Positions 11,408-22,702 of a stretch of DNA of 51,828 nt are shown one piece after another. Location: contig WKLE02000957.1 of the NCBI GenBank assembly GCA_014885115.2, forward strand, positions 1 to 51,828, given 5' to 3'. Both the position numbers and the translations under genes were made by a program. This stretch comes from Asterionellopsis glacialis (lineage: Eukaryota > Bacillariophyta > Plagiogrammaphyceae > Rhaphoneidales > Asterionellopsidaceae). Within the stretch, counting starts at the first letter, position 1. The number at the start of each line of letters is the position of its first letter. Below the pieces are notes generated by a model. That model searched no databases, was not told where the DNA came from, and saw nothing but the letters and a program-made list of their open reading frames with translations.

Positions 11408-11860
11408 TAATCCTGCAGAGTGATTCTTGTGATTTGTTGCAATCTCTCAGAATTCGTTTCACCGAGGGAATAGGTATTACCGGGGGATAGCAAAGATACA
11501 CTGTTTACGTACCGTAGCGGACCATACACTGACTGAACTGTGAGAGATGTGGGTTCGGAACCCAAGAAAAGTAAGGGGTATCTTTGCTTATTTCCTATGT
11601 ACTGTCTATTGTACGAAGGAAGACACGGTAGCATTTCTGTGTTTACAATAGTGAGTATCCACATCATTATTTTTTGTAACCAGAATTGTCTAGCTTTATC
11701 TCTTGGCGTACCGGTAACGAACGCCACGCTAAGAGTGCCTTGACAACAAACCTTACAAGTACAAAGAACAGCAACCTAGACAAGAGAGTACCTGTTACGA
11801 TACGTTATCTCTAATAAATCATCAAAATCAGTCCAAAGTTTTCTAACTCTATTGTTAGTG

Positions 11861-12559
11861 TTATGAAAAGTACATTTCAAAGATCTGGAGAGACATGGCA
11901 GTGGATATTGGAATCATCAAATTGTCATCGACATTAGGCAAGGCTTCCGCCACTGTACAAGAACATGCTCCAACAATTGATTTCAAAACAAAGTCCACTT
12001 CACCATTGAAAAGAAAAGTACCTAATACAAATGCTGTTACAAAGCATGCTGTACTTCCAATAATGGATGAGTTTTTTGAAAGAAATCGTGGCGATGTTGG
12101 GTATTGCCGCCCAATCCAAGCTGCCATTGGATCACCAAATGATAGACATAGTATAGCATATCTTGCCTTTTCTAAATCAAATAAAATTGTTGTCAATAGC
12201 GTCCCCAATAGGAAGAAGAATGCTCCAGGTAGTCTTTGTTTTTCATGTGGTCGTAATAAGGACCCAAACGTTTGTTCATACCAAGTTGTTTTATGAGAAA
12301 AATATATAGCAAGAGAACCCATGAGAAGTGCTCCGATACAGATAGGGATTGGTAATACGTATGATATTGCAACCATACATTGTCCTGTAATTGCATGTTG
12401 CCATCGACGTAGAGTTTCTTTGGATGGAGTTGAAGACTTTGCGAGAATAACTTGAAGAAGAATTACTCCAGTAGCAGCTGCTACAACGGCACTTCCCATG
12501 CCCAATAGCGAAGTTGTTGGCTCGCCATTATTCGTTGCTGTCGTCTCGCGCTCTGCCAT
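11861..12559 (-). CDS. CTP-dependent phytol/dolichol/DAG kinase family membrane protein
   Basis: Single-exon 232-residue polytopic membrane protein with about six or seven hydrophobic segments. It carries the hallmarks of the CTP-transferase-like kinases (VTE5/VTE6 phytol and phytyl-phosphate kinases, farnesol kinase, dolichol kinase, yeast Dgk1). These are RRWQH at 51-55, GDPMAAWIGR at 142-151, a KNSSIIGS box at 162-169, and EALPNVDDN at 205-213 near the C-terminus. The family phosphorylates an isoprenoid alcohol or diacylglycerol using CTP. The short length is closer to phytol kinase or Dgk1 than to full dolichol kinase. No clear plastid signal precedes TM1, so an ER or plastid-envelope location is open. 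It is transcribed divergently from the kinase-like gene at 13170. Confidence 0.8.
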   Translation of the reverse strand: MAERETTATNNGEPTTSLLGMGSAVVAAATGVILLQVILAKSSTPSKETLRRWQHAITGQCMVAISYVLPIPICIGALLMGSLAIYFSHKTTWYEQTFGSLLRPHEKQRLPGAFFFLLGTLLTTILFDLEKARYAILCLSFGDPMAAWIGRQYPTSPRFLSKNSSIIGSTACFVTAFVLGTFLFNGEVDFVLKSIVGACSCTVAEALPNVDDNLMIPISTAMSLQIFEMYFS

Positions 12560-13169
12560 TATACAGATATTTCAAAGCACGAAACCAGCGAACTAATTCT
12601 TCTTTGAGCGAAATGCGAACAGGGAAAGGGTTCCGATACAACTATCTCATTGCGGTGGCGCTTCGTCTAATGGTTTTATCACTGAGGCCAGAAAAAAAAA
12701 AAAGAGAGACATCCATGACCGAGAGGAAATCGAAACAAAGATCTTGACTAGGGGTAGAGATAGTTAGTATCTCATCGAAGTAACCCCCTAAAAGAGGACG
12801 ATTCACCTGTCGGCCCTAATATCTTTAAATTACAGGGAATACACACAACGGATTTGTACCAAAATAAGTATAATTGTACATGAATCAACAAATCCTCTCG
12901 TTCTTTTCTTGGGGGCATTCTTTGTTTGCGCAGGATCCCGCAAAAATGCGAACCATGAAGATGGGGCGAGGAAAATGTTTATTTTTAGTCGAAAACCGAA
13001 CGAGCAGGGGAGAGAGGAAAAAGAAGAGAAAGAAGGCGAATCTTCTTTGTTCACAGCAACAACAGTACCGTATAATAAATATGCCGATTTATCGCTCTAA
13101 CCATTCGTAGAAAAAGAATCCCAAGCGTTAAGAATTCTCTGATCGGAGCATCGATCCCAGCTGTTGACA
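12560..13169. promoter_or_regulatory. Divergent intergenic promoter region
   Basis: This 610-base gap separates two outward-facing genes and so should hold both promoters. I see no GTAC cluster here. Features are limited to a poly-A tract near 12694 and purine-rich sequence at 13010-13040. No defined element can be named. Confidence 0.4.
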
Positions 13170-15053
13170 ATGGTGAGCAACAGAACGAAAAATGAAATTA
13201 CACCGGCCGAGGGTAAACTTCTTCTAACATCAAATGACAATGTTACAGATAATTTGTATTTCGGTTTGATGATAACATTAAATCCAGAGGATGGGACATG
13301 TCGTTTGTCCTTTTGTGAGGATGAAAATTATCACGACATCCATCCAAATATATATGCGCCATCGTCCTTAAAGCAAGTTGTACAATTGGGTGGAGGCGGA
13401 AGTGGTGTGACTATATTTTCGGGGAACCATCTTGAACTTGGAGATATTGTTATGAAGCACGGAGGGTACAAGGATATGAGAGAGAGTTTTGCATTAGTGA
13501 CAATTGCACGGCAACTCAAACTCAGGACGACTGTTCAAGAAGCTGCAGATGATATGCAAAGACGCATCCCCGAATTTAAAATGATATATATAAGTCCAAG
13601 GCATTTGAGAGAAAAGGGGAAAGATTTATGGTGCAAATTAAAGACCATATTTTACGGACTGGAACGGGGGATGGATGAAGAGTATTTTAAACGAAACTTG
13701 ATTTCCGTCTTTCGTGGTGAAACAATTTCTCCCAGTACAAGTGATGAGAGTATAAATGAACACTGTAGAAGAGGAAGATGCATTCGCCTCTTTTCAAGTG
13801 AATCAGACAAATTCTCTTTGGACATCGATTTGAATAAACTTGATTTTTACCTTGGACAAGACGCTACAGTTGATAAAGAGAATTCATGTATTGATCTTGG
13901 TCATCCAGGTGAGGGCGCACTTTTACTGAAAGCTCTGGTTGATGAACTCATACCAACTCAAAAGGAGCGCATGTGGAAGTTTACGTTTGCACAAAAAAGG
14001 ATAGGTGGTGCGTCGCCAAGAACTGCATCGTCCCTCTTGACAGATGGGTTGCTTCATGGTGCGTTGTTGGATAACCTCATAAATCAATTCATTCAAGTTG
14101 TTCATAACCTTGAGAGTTTGACACTCCCAGAGGAAAAAGATGTTTTACATAATCTTCAGAAAGAAATAGGGCTTTTCGAGGAGCAACATTTTGCCCCAGA
14201 GGAGCTGTCCAAGGAAGCAGATGCATTTTTGGGCAATGCTATACGAAAGAACTGGCGTCCAGAAACGGGCCGATTCGCTCGACTTCGCAAATTAGGGAAG
14301 CAATTTCGTACCCCTGGTAGTATTTTCATTGCCGAAGAGGAAATTTTACCGTGTCAGCACCTGGGAACATTGATGATCGCTGGATCAAACATGGGTGACG
14401 TCTTTGTTGATGCCCCTATGGAACCTACGATTATCTTTCTTCATCGGCACTCTTGGAGGAATGTTATGAAACACGCTGTTTCTGGAGTCAAAAGTGAGGC
14501 AGCTAAAAATAGAATATGGAACTGCGGCTTAGCTGATGCTGGCCTACACAACTTATTTTTGAGTCATGATAAATTGTGGCTATTTGATTTAGGCGAGCCC
14601 TGCCTTCAGTCTTTACCAGGATTTCTGACCAAGTTTCTCTTTTCCTTCTTCCACACTCTGGGGATGGAAGAAGACGGCAAGGGAAGTTGGGTAAAGCGCT
14701 TCGAGCGCGCAGGTGACAAGCTCGGTCCAACGAAGGAAACTACCAATCTGCTCCCGAAAGCATACGACGCCTTTGAAGAGGTTTTGGATACTTTCATTGA
14801 AAAACTCTTTGATGGCGATGATTCGGTTCGGTGGCTTTGTTTGCAATATGTGACACTCCAACTTTTATCTGATGCATCGTTTTGCCTAGAGCGTTGGGAG
14901 GTCAAGGGTGGCGGTCGACCGCGTAATAAAAATCATCAAAAGGGAATCGAAAAGTGGCTATGGAGAGCTCTATGGGATTTATATGCTGCCTTTGATATCA
15001 GCAAACGAGAATCGATGTATAGGCTGAAGGTTTTTCATCCGTCGCAGTGTTAA
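13170..15053 (+). CDS. Divergent protein-kinase-like-fold protein
   Basis: Uninterrupted 627-residue frame; the ATG at 13170 is the first in frame. No named family is recognised, but kinase-like motifs appear in order. These are a Gly-rich loop GGGGSG near residue 74, a possible ATP-binding Lys96 in IVMKHGG, a catalytic-loop-like ADAGLHN with D456 and N461 (the D-x4-N spacing of HRDxxxxN), and DLG at 473-475 in place of DFG. About 360 residues lie between Lys96 and Asp456, far more than in a standard kinase, so there is a large insertion or a different fold. Phosphotransferase activity on a protein or small molecule is an inference. It ends 76 bases from the 3' end of the convergent WD40 gene. 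Confidence 0.75.
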   Translation: MVSNRTKNEITPAEGKLLLTSNDNVTDNLYFGLMITLNPEDGTCRLSFCEDENYHDIHPNIYAPSSLKQVVQLGGGGSGVTIFSGNHLELGDIVMKHGGYKDMRESFALVTIARQLKLRTTVQEAADDMQRRIPEFKMIYISPRHLREKGKDLWCKLKTIFYGLERGMDEEYFKRNLISVFRGETISPSTSDESINEHCRRGRCIRLFSSESDKFSLDIDLNKLDFYLGQDATVDKENSCIDLGHPGEGALLLKALVDELIPTQKERMWKFTFAQKRIGGASPRTASSLLTDGLLHGALLDNLINQFIQVVHNLESLTLPEEKDVLHNLQKEIGLFEEQHFAPEELSKEADAFLGNAIRKNWRPETGRFARLRKLGKQFRTPGSIFIAEEEILPCQHLGTLMIAGSNMGDVFVDAPMEPTIIFLHRHSWRNVMKHAVSGVKSEAAKNRIWNCGLADAGLHNLFLSHDKLWLFDLGEPCLQSLPGFLTKFLFSFFHTLGMEEDGKGSWVKRFERAGDKLGPTKETTNLLPKAYDAFEEVLDTFIEKLFDGDDSVRWLCLQYVTLQLLSDASFCLERWEVKGGGRPRNKNHQKGIEKWLWRALWDLYAAFDISKRESMYRLKVFHPSQC

Positions 15054-15129
15054 AGTTTAAAGATATTTAAAAAATCATTTTAGGTATTACAATATACCAA
15101 ATGCCTTTAAAGTTTCAAGGAGTGCTCTA

Positions 15130-16515
15130 TTATTCTAGCGTTTGTTGTTCCTTTTCAAAATCATGAACTACCAAAGTGTTGTCACTTCCATCGGATACGA
15201 GTCTTTCTCCGTCAGTCCACATGCTACCCAACCAAACTTTATAACCAATGAACTGATATAGACAAGATGGTGATTTCTCCGCAATATCCCATACTTTTAT
15301 GGTACCATCAGCACCACCTGTTACCATGAGCTCCGGAGAGGGACAAACAATGCCTCTGACCGCCTCTGCGTGGCCTGGTCGGCACTGGAATATCCCACCG
15401 TCACCGAAAGGACGCATATCATCCAAAACACAAGTTGCCGCATCACATCTCAGTGGTTGAATAAACAATGATCCCTCACTGCCCCCACAAAAAATTGAGA
15501 AAACATCTTTGCGCAGTGCAATTGTTGCAGTTTGCGCATATTCATCCCGCTGAAAGGGTGGCAACCACGATAATAGAGCACGTTCGTCATCTTCCATATC
15601 GAAAACTTCCACGCTCCCCATTGCAGTCGAGCAAACACCACAATTGATTTCAGAGTTTAAAGACAACGACGTAATCGCTGATGCAAATTTCCATTGGTAG
15701 AATGGTTCACGCTGCAATGGTAAAGGTGTGTCAAGCGAGCTAGTGGAAAATGCTTGCAATTTCCCATCTGCAGTTCCAACCCAAAGGAAGTCATCATCGA
15801 GTTCCAAGGCAGTTATGACCTCCCCTTCTAACGCTTGCATGCTGCCCTGGGAAATAAGTGTTTTAGAGGATGCATCAAAACTATACACTTGAACACTCCC
15901 CTGACGGCCTGCTGCACAGATAAGATTTCCATGCATAGCAATTGCCAAGGTACCGCCACCATCCCAATTTCCTGCGATCGAAAAAGAATAAACCAAACAT
16001 GGTGTCAACAAAAGAATGACAACTTGAAAACACGATTTTTCAAGAAGAACACAAAAAAACTTACCGTACAATAAATGCAAAGTTTCGTCCAAGTTGTCTA
16101 ACTCCTTTTCGTTCTCATCAGTTTCACGTAGCATTGCTGAAGAGTGACTACTCTGCGCCAATATGTCTCCTGTTTCGACATTGACACAGTAAATTGTCCC
16201 GGCCGCACTGCCACACGCAGCATACGGATAGTCGCCAACATCCATTCGCCTGATCCAGTCAGGAAGCTCCACTTTCACCCCAGATTCGCAATCAGCGTTA
16301 CGCCATTTTTGTTCCAATTCGTATTGCTGAGTCTGTAATTCTTGTTGCCTTGCTCGTAGCGATTCCATCCAGTCATTTGCTCCACCTTCGGCAGCGAGCT
16401 TCAATGGCATGCGCCGTCCAGCAATTGGTGGGTGGCGTGATGGCAATATACCAAAGGCATCTGTTGTGACGCAGACATAGGATAATGCTTGAAAAGCAGC
16501 AAGTAAAATGATCAT
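15130..16515 (-). CDS. Plastid-type WD40 repeat protein
   Basis: Two minus-strand exons (16515-16065 and 15971-15130) around a 93-nt GT-AG intron encode 430 residues. The N-terminus is a signal peptide (MIILLAAFQALSYVCVTT) followed by DAFGILPS. The A-F junction resembles the ASAFAP plastid-import motif of diatoms, so targeting across the ER into the plastid is inferred. Residues 45-75 are a charged, helical, Gln/Glu-rich segment. WD40 blades follow, the clearest being GGADGTIKVWDI near the C-terminus and GTADGKLQAF in the middle. The intron length is a multiple of three with no in-frame stop, so retention would add 31 mainly hydrophobic residues. WD40 propellers are scaffolds; the partner is unknown. 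Confidence 0.85.
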   Translation of the reverse strand: MIILLAAFQALSYVCVTTDAFGILPSRHPPIAGRRMPLKLAAEGGANDWMESLRARQQELQTQQYELEQKWRNADCESGVKVELPDWIRRMDVGDYPYAACGSAAGTIYCVNVETGDILAQSSHSSAMLRETDENEKELDNLDETLHLLYGKFFCVLLEKSCFQVVILLLTPCLVYSFSIAGNWDGGGTLAIAMHGNLICAAGRQGSVQVYSFDASSKTLISQGSMQALEGEVITALELDDDFLWVGTADGKLQAFSTSSLDTPLPLQREPFYQWKFASAITSLSLNSEINCGVCSTAMGSVEVFDMEDDERALLSWLPPFQRDEYAQTATIALRKDVFSIFCGGSEGSLFIQPLRCDAATCVLDDMRPFGDGGIFQCRPGHAEAVRGIVCPSPELMVTGGADGTIKVWDIAEKSPSCLYQFIGYKVWLGSMWTDGERLVSDGSDNTLVVHDFEKEQQTLE

Positions 16516-17076
16516 TGTTCCAGTTGACTATGTTGAAATGCAAAGACGCACCTCTTTGTTGTCATGTGTGATAAAGGAGCCGTCTCACGAAAAAAAGTAA
16601 TGATGACATCAATTTCTCATTTTCTTTTTGTTCTGTACGGTGACGTGTGGAAAAACGGACTGACCTTCACAGTTTTCATTTTGGTAGACGAGACAGTTTT
16701 CTGTATGACGCGTAAAAACAATACTATCTAAATGTAGAGCATTGTTAATGTACCTGGTAGTCCTACCTACTTATAATCATTATTTTAGTCCTACATACGT
16801 ACATGTGCACAATGTATTTTGTAGTATTGTTCGTATGAGGTACTGTGGGGTGGCGCACAATAGACAGCGAAACGTTGCAAAAATTAACCCCAACTCCAAG
16901 AAGGCATGCATCAAAGAGGCTGGGAAAGAGGAAGAGAAGATCGAGGACAAAAGACACAACATGAAATCTCAAACTCTCAAAACTCAGTGTGCGACGAACA
17001 TCGACAACACCCAACATTCAACATCCAACAACCTCTCGGTTTCAATGGCGATCTACGCACAACAGTCTAATTTGAT
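16516..17076. promoter_or_regulatory. Divergent promoter region between WD40 and SEC23-like genes
   Basis: The 561-base gap lies between two outward-facing genes. It holds a weak instance of the dispersed repeat (TACCTGGTAGTCCTACC at about 16751-16767) and a GTACGTAC-like stretch near 16795. Small open frames on both strands here look accidental. Confidence 0.4.
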
Positions 17077-19941
17077 ATGCGAGACGTCAAAGCAATAGTT
17101 AGGCCAGTAACTAACAAGTTACCAGCTTCAGCAGAGTTATGGGAGGATACGAATCTCCCTCTGGGTTGTGTCATTACTCCGTTTGCTGGCGGACCGTGTT
17201 CTCCTTCTACTGGGTCGCCGCCACCACTGACAAGTATTCCTAAATGCCTGAAATGTGGAGCACCGCACCCATCCAAAGCTAGTTATTATTCTGCAGGTTC
17301 ATCTGAATTTGTCTGTAAGCTTTGCCTGAAAAAGTCTTCAGGTAGATATGAAGATCAAGCAGAACAGCGACCGAAGGAGTTTATGCATCCTCAAACGTAT
17401 GGACAACAAAGGGTGAACGAATATCAGGACGCAACAATGTCATTTCCTAAGGACACGAACGAATTTTCAGTACCAATCTTTCCCGATCATTACGGACAGA
17501 AAGAAAGTTTACCTGCCATGGTGTGTCCTCCTATCTGGTGTATAATTGTAGATGGAACAACGAGTTCCCGTAGTTATTGGAACGCCATTGAAAGTAGTTT
17601 GTCTTTTGCGTTCGAAAGTGACATCCCTCCACATGTGCACGTGGCGCTCTTTGTGGCATATAAACACTCCTTGGGTGTTTGGGATCTCACAAGTCCTGTA
17701 CCACATATTCAGCATTACCAATACCCCGTAAAACCTAATCGCGGTAGTGAAGGTGATTACGGACCACTCCTACTTGAATTACCACTGGTTCCCGCGGATG
17801 TTCGCCATCGCTCTCACATTGAGGCAGCTCTAAGAGCCCTAACGGACACAACGATAACAACACAAGATGATTACGGTATCCGAAACGACACCGACGCGAC
17901 GGGGGCTCCTCTGGGAGCTGCAATTGAAACGATTCTTGAATCGTTGAATGGCCTAGGTGCCACACATCCAGGACAATCCCAATTACGACCCCAATCAGAT
18001 CCACAGAACGACAACTCGGTGCTAACTTATGCTGGTGGAAGAATCATGTGCTTTCTATCGGGTCCACCCGCCGAAGTAAAACATATCAGTCATGTCAACG
18101 GACGAACAGGAAGTGGTGGATTTGGAGGAGTTTGTGCAGAATCGGGATTGCGCTTTGTCGTTCGCGATGGAGACGATGATGCCGAGGAAGATGGCGACGA
18201 CGAACATAGTAAAGATAATCTGAGCATCAAAAAGTATTTTAATGAACTTGGCCATTCCTGCTCAGAGGCGGCTTTGGCCGTTGATGTCTTACTATTAAAG
18301 ACACAGGAAGATGCCCTTGAAAGCTCCAATTCTGTGCCATATATACGATATTTATCGGCCCGTAGCGGTGCTTGTGGTCCTTTGTTATTTTCACTCGAAG
18401 AAGATATTGATAGCCTGCCATTAGAATTACTGAAACAAGAAGTCTTGGCGCGGACACCATGGCACAGACCGATGGCATTTGGCTCTTTTTTGAGAATACG
18501 TGTATCCCAAGGACTTGGAATTGACAGCGCGACCTTGGATGAAAGTGGAATCGATGTAGAGATGCAAGCGGCCACTTTATACCAAAGTGGAGGATTAATG
18601 GGACCAGCTACTCTTGCCAACAGACCCTTGACAGGAAGTCGTCACAATTGGCGAGAACTTTGGCAGATGGGAGCATGCGTAAGTTTTGACATGTTGCATT
18701 TGGAAAGAAGATGAAGTGATATTTGATGGAATAATGCTGGCTAATTTTTTTCTGTTGATAATGCAGGATGATACATCTACTGTAGCGCTTGATTTGGAAG
18801 TGCTGGGGAGGATAAAAGATTGGGTGTATCTAGAAAACTATGGCGACGTACTTTTCAAACCTTGCCTGCAAGTAGGCTTTGCATATACTGCGGTGCTTGA
18901 GGACAGGAACGAAGGCTACATTACCGTAAGACGAATGCGCATAACAACAAATGTTCTCCCTGTTGCACATGATACTGAAAGTCTGTATTCAAGTTTAGAC
19001 CCAGAAGCATTAGCCGTGGTAAGTTCAGCTGATTTGGTCCTTACCCCTACTTACAAACTTATGCCTAAATTTTATGTACTTTGTCCCTTTTTGGAAAGAT
19101 TCTTTTTCACAAGCTTGCAATCGCATCTCTCACGGATAATTTACGAGCAGCTAGAGAGGTTGGACATCAGTGGCTAATAGATTTGCTTGTATGTACGTAT
19201 CGGTCTGCAGAAACTTACGCCAAACGAGAAGACACGTTTGATCAGAGTAGTTCGAACCACGACGGAAATAATGCTTTCTTCAGGAACGAAAGGCTTTTAG
19301 ATAGGGATGGAGAACTCTCTGAAAGGGACGTACTGCTGGCGCAAGGCCACGAACGCTTATGCGCTGTTCCACTTTTAGTGTATTCGTTGTTGCAATCAGA
19401 TGCATTCCGGCGCAGTTGCGGTGCGTATTTCCCATCGACCGATGCAAGAGTCGCAGCTTCAGCACAAATGTCTTCTATGACGCCTTCCGTGTTGGTGAGG
19501 TGTGTAACGCCAAGTTTAGAAATCTGGTCTGATGCTGGTAACACACAGGAATTGCTACTTGAAAACATTGGCCTCAACATGGAGGCACTCAAACTATCCA
19601 TTTTAGAGTTCCGAGGTTCAGAGAGTAGCGAAGAACTCATTGTTCTGCTAGATTCCCCTTGGCAGATAATGGTTTGCAGCAGTGAATGCATTGTTCGATC
19701 TAACCCACCAAAAATGTCGCAAAAGGCAAGTCTTGGTGACGCTATCAAGAAACGAATCGAGCAAGCTCGTTCCAAGTACAGAGTGCCTCCACCAGTTCTA
19801 TATTCGTTGGACCCAACAACAGACGGAGGTTCAGCTTTGCTTAGATTCTCTGATGCTTTGATTGAAGATTCAATTGTACCTCCAGGAGAAGAAAACTTCC
19901 AAAGTTGGTTAGACGAGGTGGCCCAGCTTGTCAACGAGTAA
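17077..19941 (+). CDS. SEC23-like COPII coat protein
   Basis: Three exons (17077-18678, 18767-19018, 19099-19941) with GT-AG introns of 88 and 80 nt, both phase 0, encode 898 residues. The order of domains is that of SEC23/SEC24. There is a zinc finger (C57, C60, C80, C83), then a vWA-like trunk beginning PPIWCIIVDG with a SEC23-like GGRIMCFLSGPP. A helical segment follows exon 3's start, and a gelsolin-like end has VPPPVLYSLDP. The SEC23 subunit of COPII is the GTPase activator for Sar1 and shapes ER exit vesicles. The protein is longer and more divergent than canonical SEC23 (about 770 residues), with an acidic insert (DGDDDAEEDGDDE). It may be the SEC23-like paralogue seen in plants rather than the main subunit. 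Confidence 0.85.
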
Positions 19942-22702
19942 GATCCAGCTGGATACTTGCGTTATAGAGTGCTCTTGGTTTTATTTTTCTTGCGTTCACA
20001 TTTTTACCTTGCGTGCTATCCCCTCGTATTTTTACAGATACCTTACGCCAGACAAGTAAAACCTGCGAATAATAAACAGACATTCTAACGGAGAAAGATC
20101 GAACGTGGGGTTTAGGCAAACATAAAAATTATAGACAATTTGACATGATTTATATTATTGCGATTCAACAATCAACTATGACTCCTGTAGAAATTTTTCA
20201 ACACTTTTTGTTGTTCGCTTTTCTTTTTGCATGCTCACCAAAATTGCACCAGGACTAGTTCTAACCATGTGAAGCTACATCGGGTACCATATTTATTTAC
20301 ATCTAGTGTATAAAAGGTTAAAGCTAGCTTTAATATTATTTATCTGTCATTATCCTTATTTTTTACAAGACAATAACAAATATTAAAGGCAGTCCAACCT
20401 CCAGGAACCTACGCCTAGACCTATACAGGACATAGTATCAGAGTCCTAAGTTTAACCTTGAGTACTACAGACAGATATCATGGAAGCTCTTACAACTCGT
20501 AGGGTATTCTCAATTCTCCAGAGGACCACCTGAAATATTAACCATGATACCTGAAACCGAAATCTCTCCAAGACCACTCACTACCTACCGGCTAAGACAC
20601 CTCGAAAAATTGCATCTGACTCTGGCGCGCGAAAAAAGGTCTGCACACTTTGTGTTATCGATCAAATCTCTAACCTGATGAGATACAGCTATAAGCTATT
20701 AAGAAGTGAACTCCTACTTTCTTACAAAAATATTGTATTTTATAAGAGTAAAGGGGTTGCAACAGAGTAGTAAAGTTTTTAAAAATAATAATTTTACGGT
20801 ATTTAGTAGTTCGGAACAGTTTTTCCAATGGTACATGTTTCCGACATTTTGAAAATTATTTGATAGCTTTTTTGCTCTTTTTTGTATTAGTATTATTAAA
20901 AAATATTATTATTGTAACGCGTGGAAAAAGGACAAGAAGTACTCGTACAGGCGGCGTACCACAAGTTAATTTTAGTACAGGTCGATACGACACATCAAAT
21001 TCGATAGCCACATGGTACAATGTTGTCGAAAAAAATCGTACTGTATCTGTACGAGTACTGTTGCGAAAAAGCTAGACTTAGGAATACCTTTCATCGGGTT
21101 AATCGCTACGAAATTTGTGTACCTGGAGTACCGCGTTATTTATGGGGTGTCAACAACAATTGTTCTTTTTTAATGAAAGTCATGAACAGTACAGTGAGTG
21201 CAGGTATCATTTTTTTCGGAATTGTGTCAAGAACTGCCGGCAGCAGAAACAATTTTGCCTGTTTCAAAAACTTGAAGAGTGAAAAACATGATGTCTTGTC
21301 ATCACCAGATTTCTTCCGACCTCCAAACAGAAACAAACCAAATACCGGTACCTGGTAGGATAGACCTTGTGATGCCATGTCTCTAGTCCCACAAGTCTCC
21401 CACCTGTAATAGGAATACCATGTCAGTGTACCTGGCAAAGGTAGTCCTAGTTGTGCACCAGTAGCATAAGAGAATTTTGGTGTCAGTTAAAACACAAAAA
21501 AAAGATTCTAAAACCCGGAAACTGAATCCATGTGATTCAACAACTGGGATCTGGAACTATTTATTAACAGATAGTACGTACAAATATACATATCGGGTAG
21601 TGTACTTTTCAAAGGTATACCTGGTAGTAAGGGAAGTGTCGGGTTCTGAATTATTTAAATTCTCATGAATGAGGTGTCATTGTTTCATCAGGAATAGATG
21701 CAATTGCATTTGGAATTGTTCCTCGGACCTGAATGCTGTAATTTCATGCGGAAGTTGCTTGATTGGTGGTAGCTAGTGCTGGTGGTAGTTGACCTTGATG
21801 GATGTCGTTCAGAATGTTCTGCCCTGTCTCGCAATTTCATACAAAAGGCGTTTCCTACTGCCCAATCAGAAATGACTTTCGGAATTACTTTTTATGTAGA
21901 AGTGCAGTACCTGGTGTAGGTCCTACCAAAAAACATACGTGTATTATGTTAGGATAGGACAGGGCAGGACTTAGTCCGCGAAATGGGAACACAAGAAAAA
22001 GATGACGTGCTACCCTACTACATATTCATATTATATTACCTGTACCTTAGAGGAAGTCACATTTTTGTTACCAGGTACCAGTTGGGGGTGTACCAGGTAC
22101 CTAGTACCAGGTACCGTAAATGTACCATAGGTACCGTACAGGTATTCCTACCTTACCTGGTAAGGCACGACAAGTACCTTTAGGAGGTGGTATTGAAGAT
22201 TCGCCCTATCCCTTTTATGATTCCGATGGCATCAAGGAACTTCCAGTCCTTTTTTAAACTTCAGGGTCCTACAGGTACACTTAGTACCAGGAACAGTTAC
22301 CAATCCTATTTTAAAAAAAATTAGGTCCTACTGGTTCTCGACCTGTGTCACTGATTGAGTTTCCTCTCTACCAGTAGGTCTCTCTCTAGAGAGGACCTCT
22401 AGTATTCCTACTATAGCTAGAGAGAGTGTTCTGGAACGCTACAGTAGCCTCACAATTCAGACGCTGAAATTGCATTCCTAAAAAATAAGATCAGGTTCGC
22501 TCTACAGTAAATGTTCCCATAGAAGACCCGAAACTTCAAATCCCACTTCTCCCGAGCTTCAATATTTTGCTTGAATTTCAATTTCTACGTGTAGCGATCA
22601 GATTGAACCAACCATTAGGGTTCCCATTCGTGAACTTTCATATCGACATCATATCGACATAATATTTTGTCTCACTTCTACAATTTACAAAATTCAGAAA
22701 TT
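19942..22702. repeat. 2.8-kb intergenic region with GTAC repeat clusters
   Basis: No gene is supported. 19950-20930 is AT-rich with no feature I can name. From about 20935 to 21140, near 21350, and again from about 21900 to 22290 the GTAC vocabulary is dense (GTACCAGGTACC, CTAGTACCAGGTACCG, GTAGGTCCTACC). 22360-22440 is rich in CTCTCTAGAGAG palindromes. The remainder up to 22702 is the putative promoter of the next gene. Confidence 0.6.
22386..22402 (-). repeat. Palindromic 17-mer shared with 42985-43001
   Basis: CTAGAGAGGACCTCTAG here is the exact reverse complement of the 17 bases at 42985-43001. It is itself nearly palindromic. A partial relative occurs near 39344 (CCTCTCTAGTAGAAG). Confidence 0.7.

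Noticed and set aside
11530..11565. GGGTTCGGAACCC, resembling a tRNA T-arm
   Set aside because: It is a perfect hairpin but no cloverleaf can be drawn around it.
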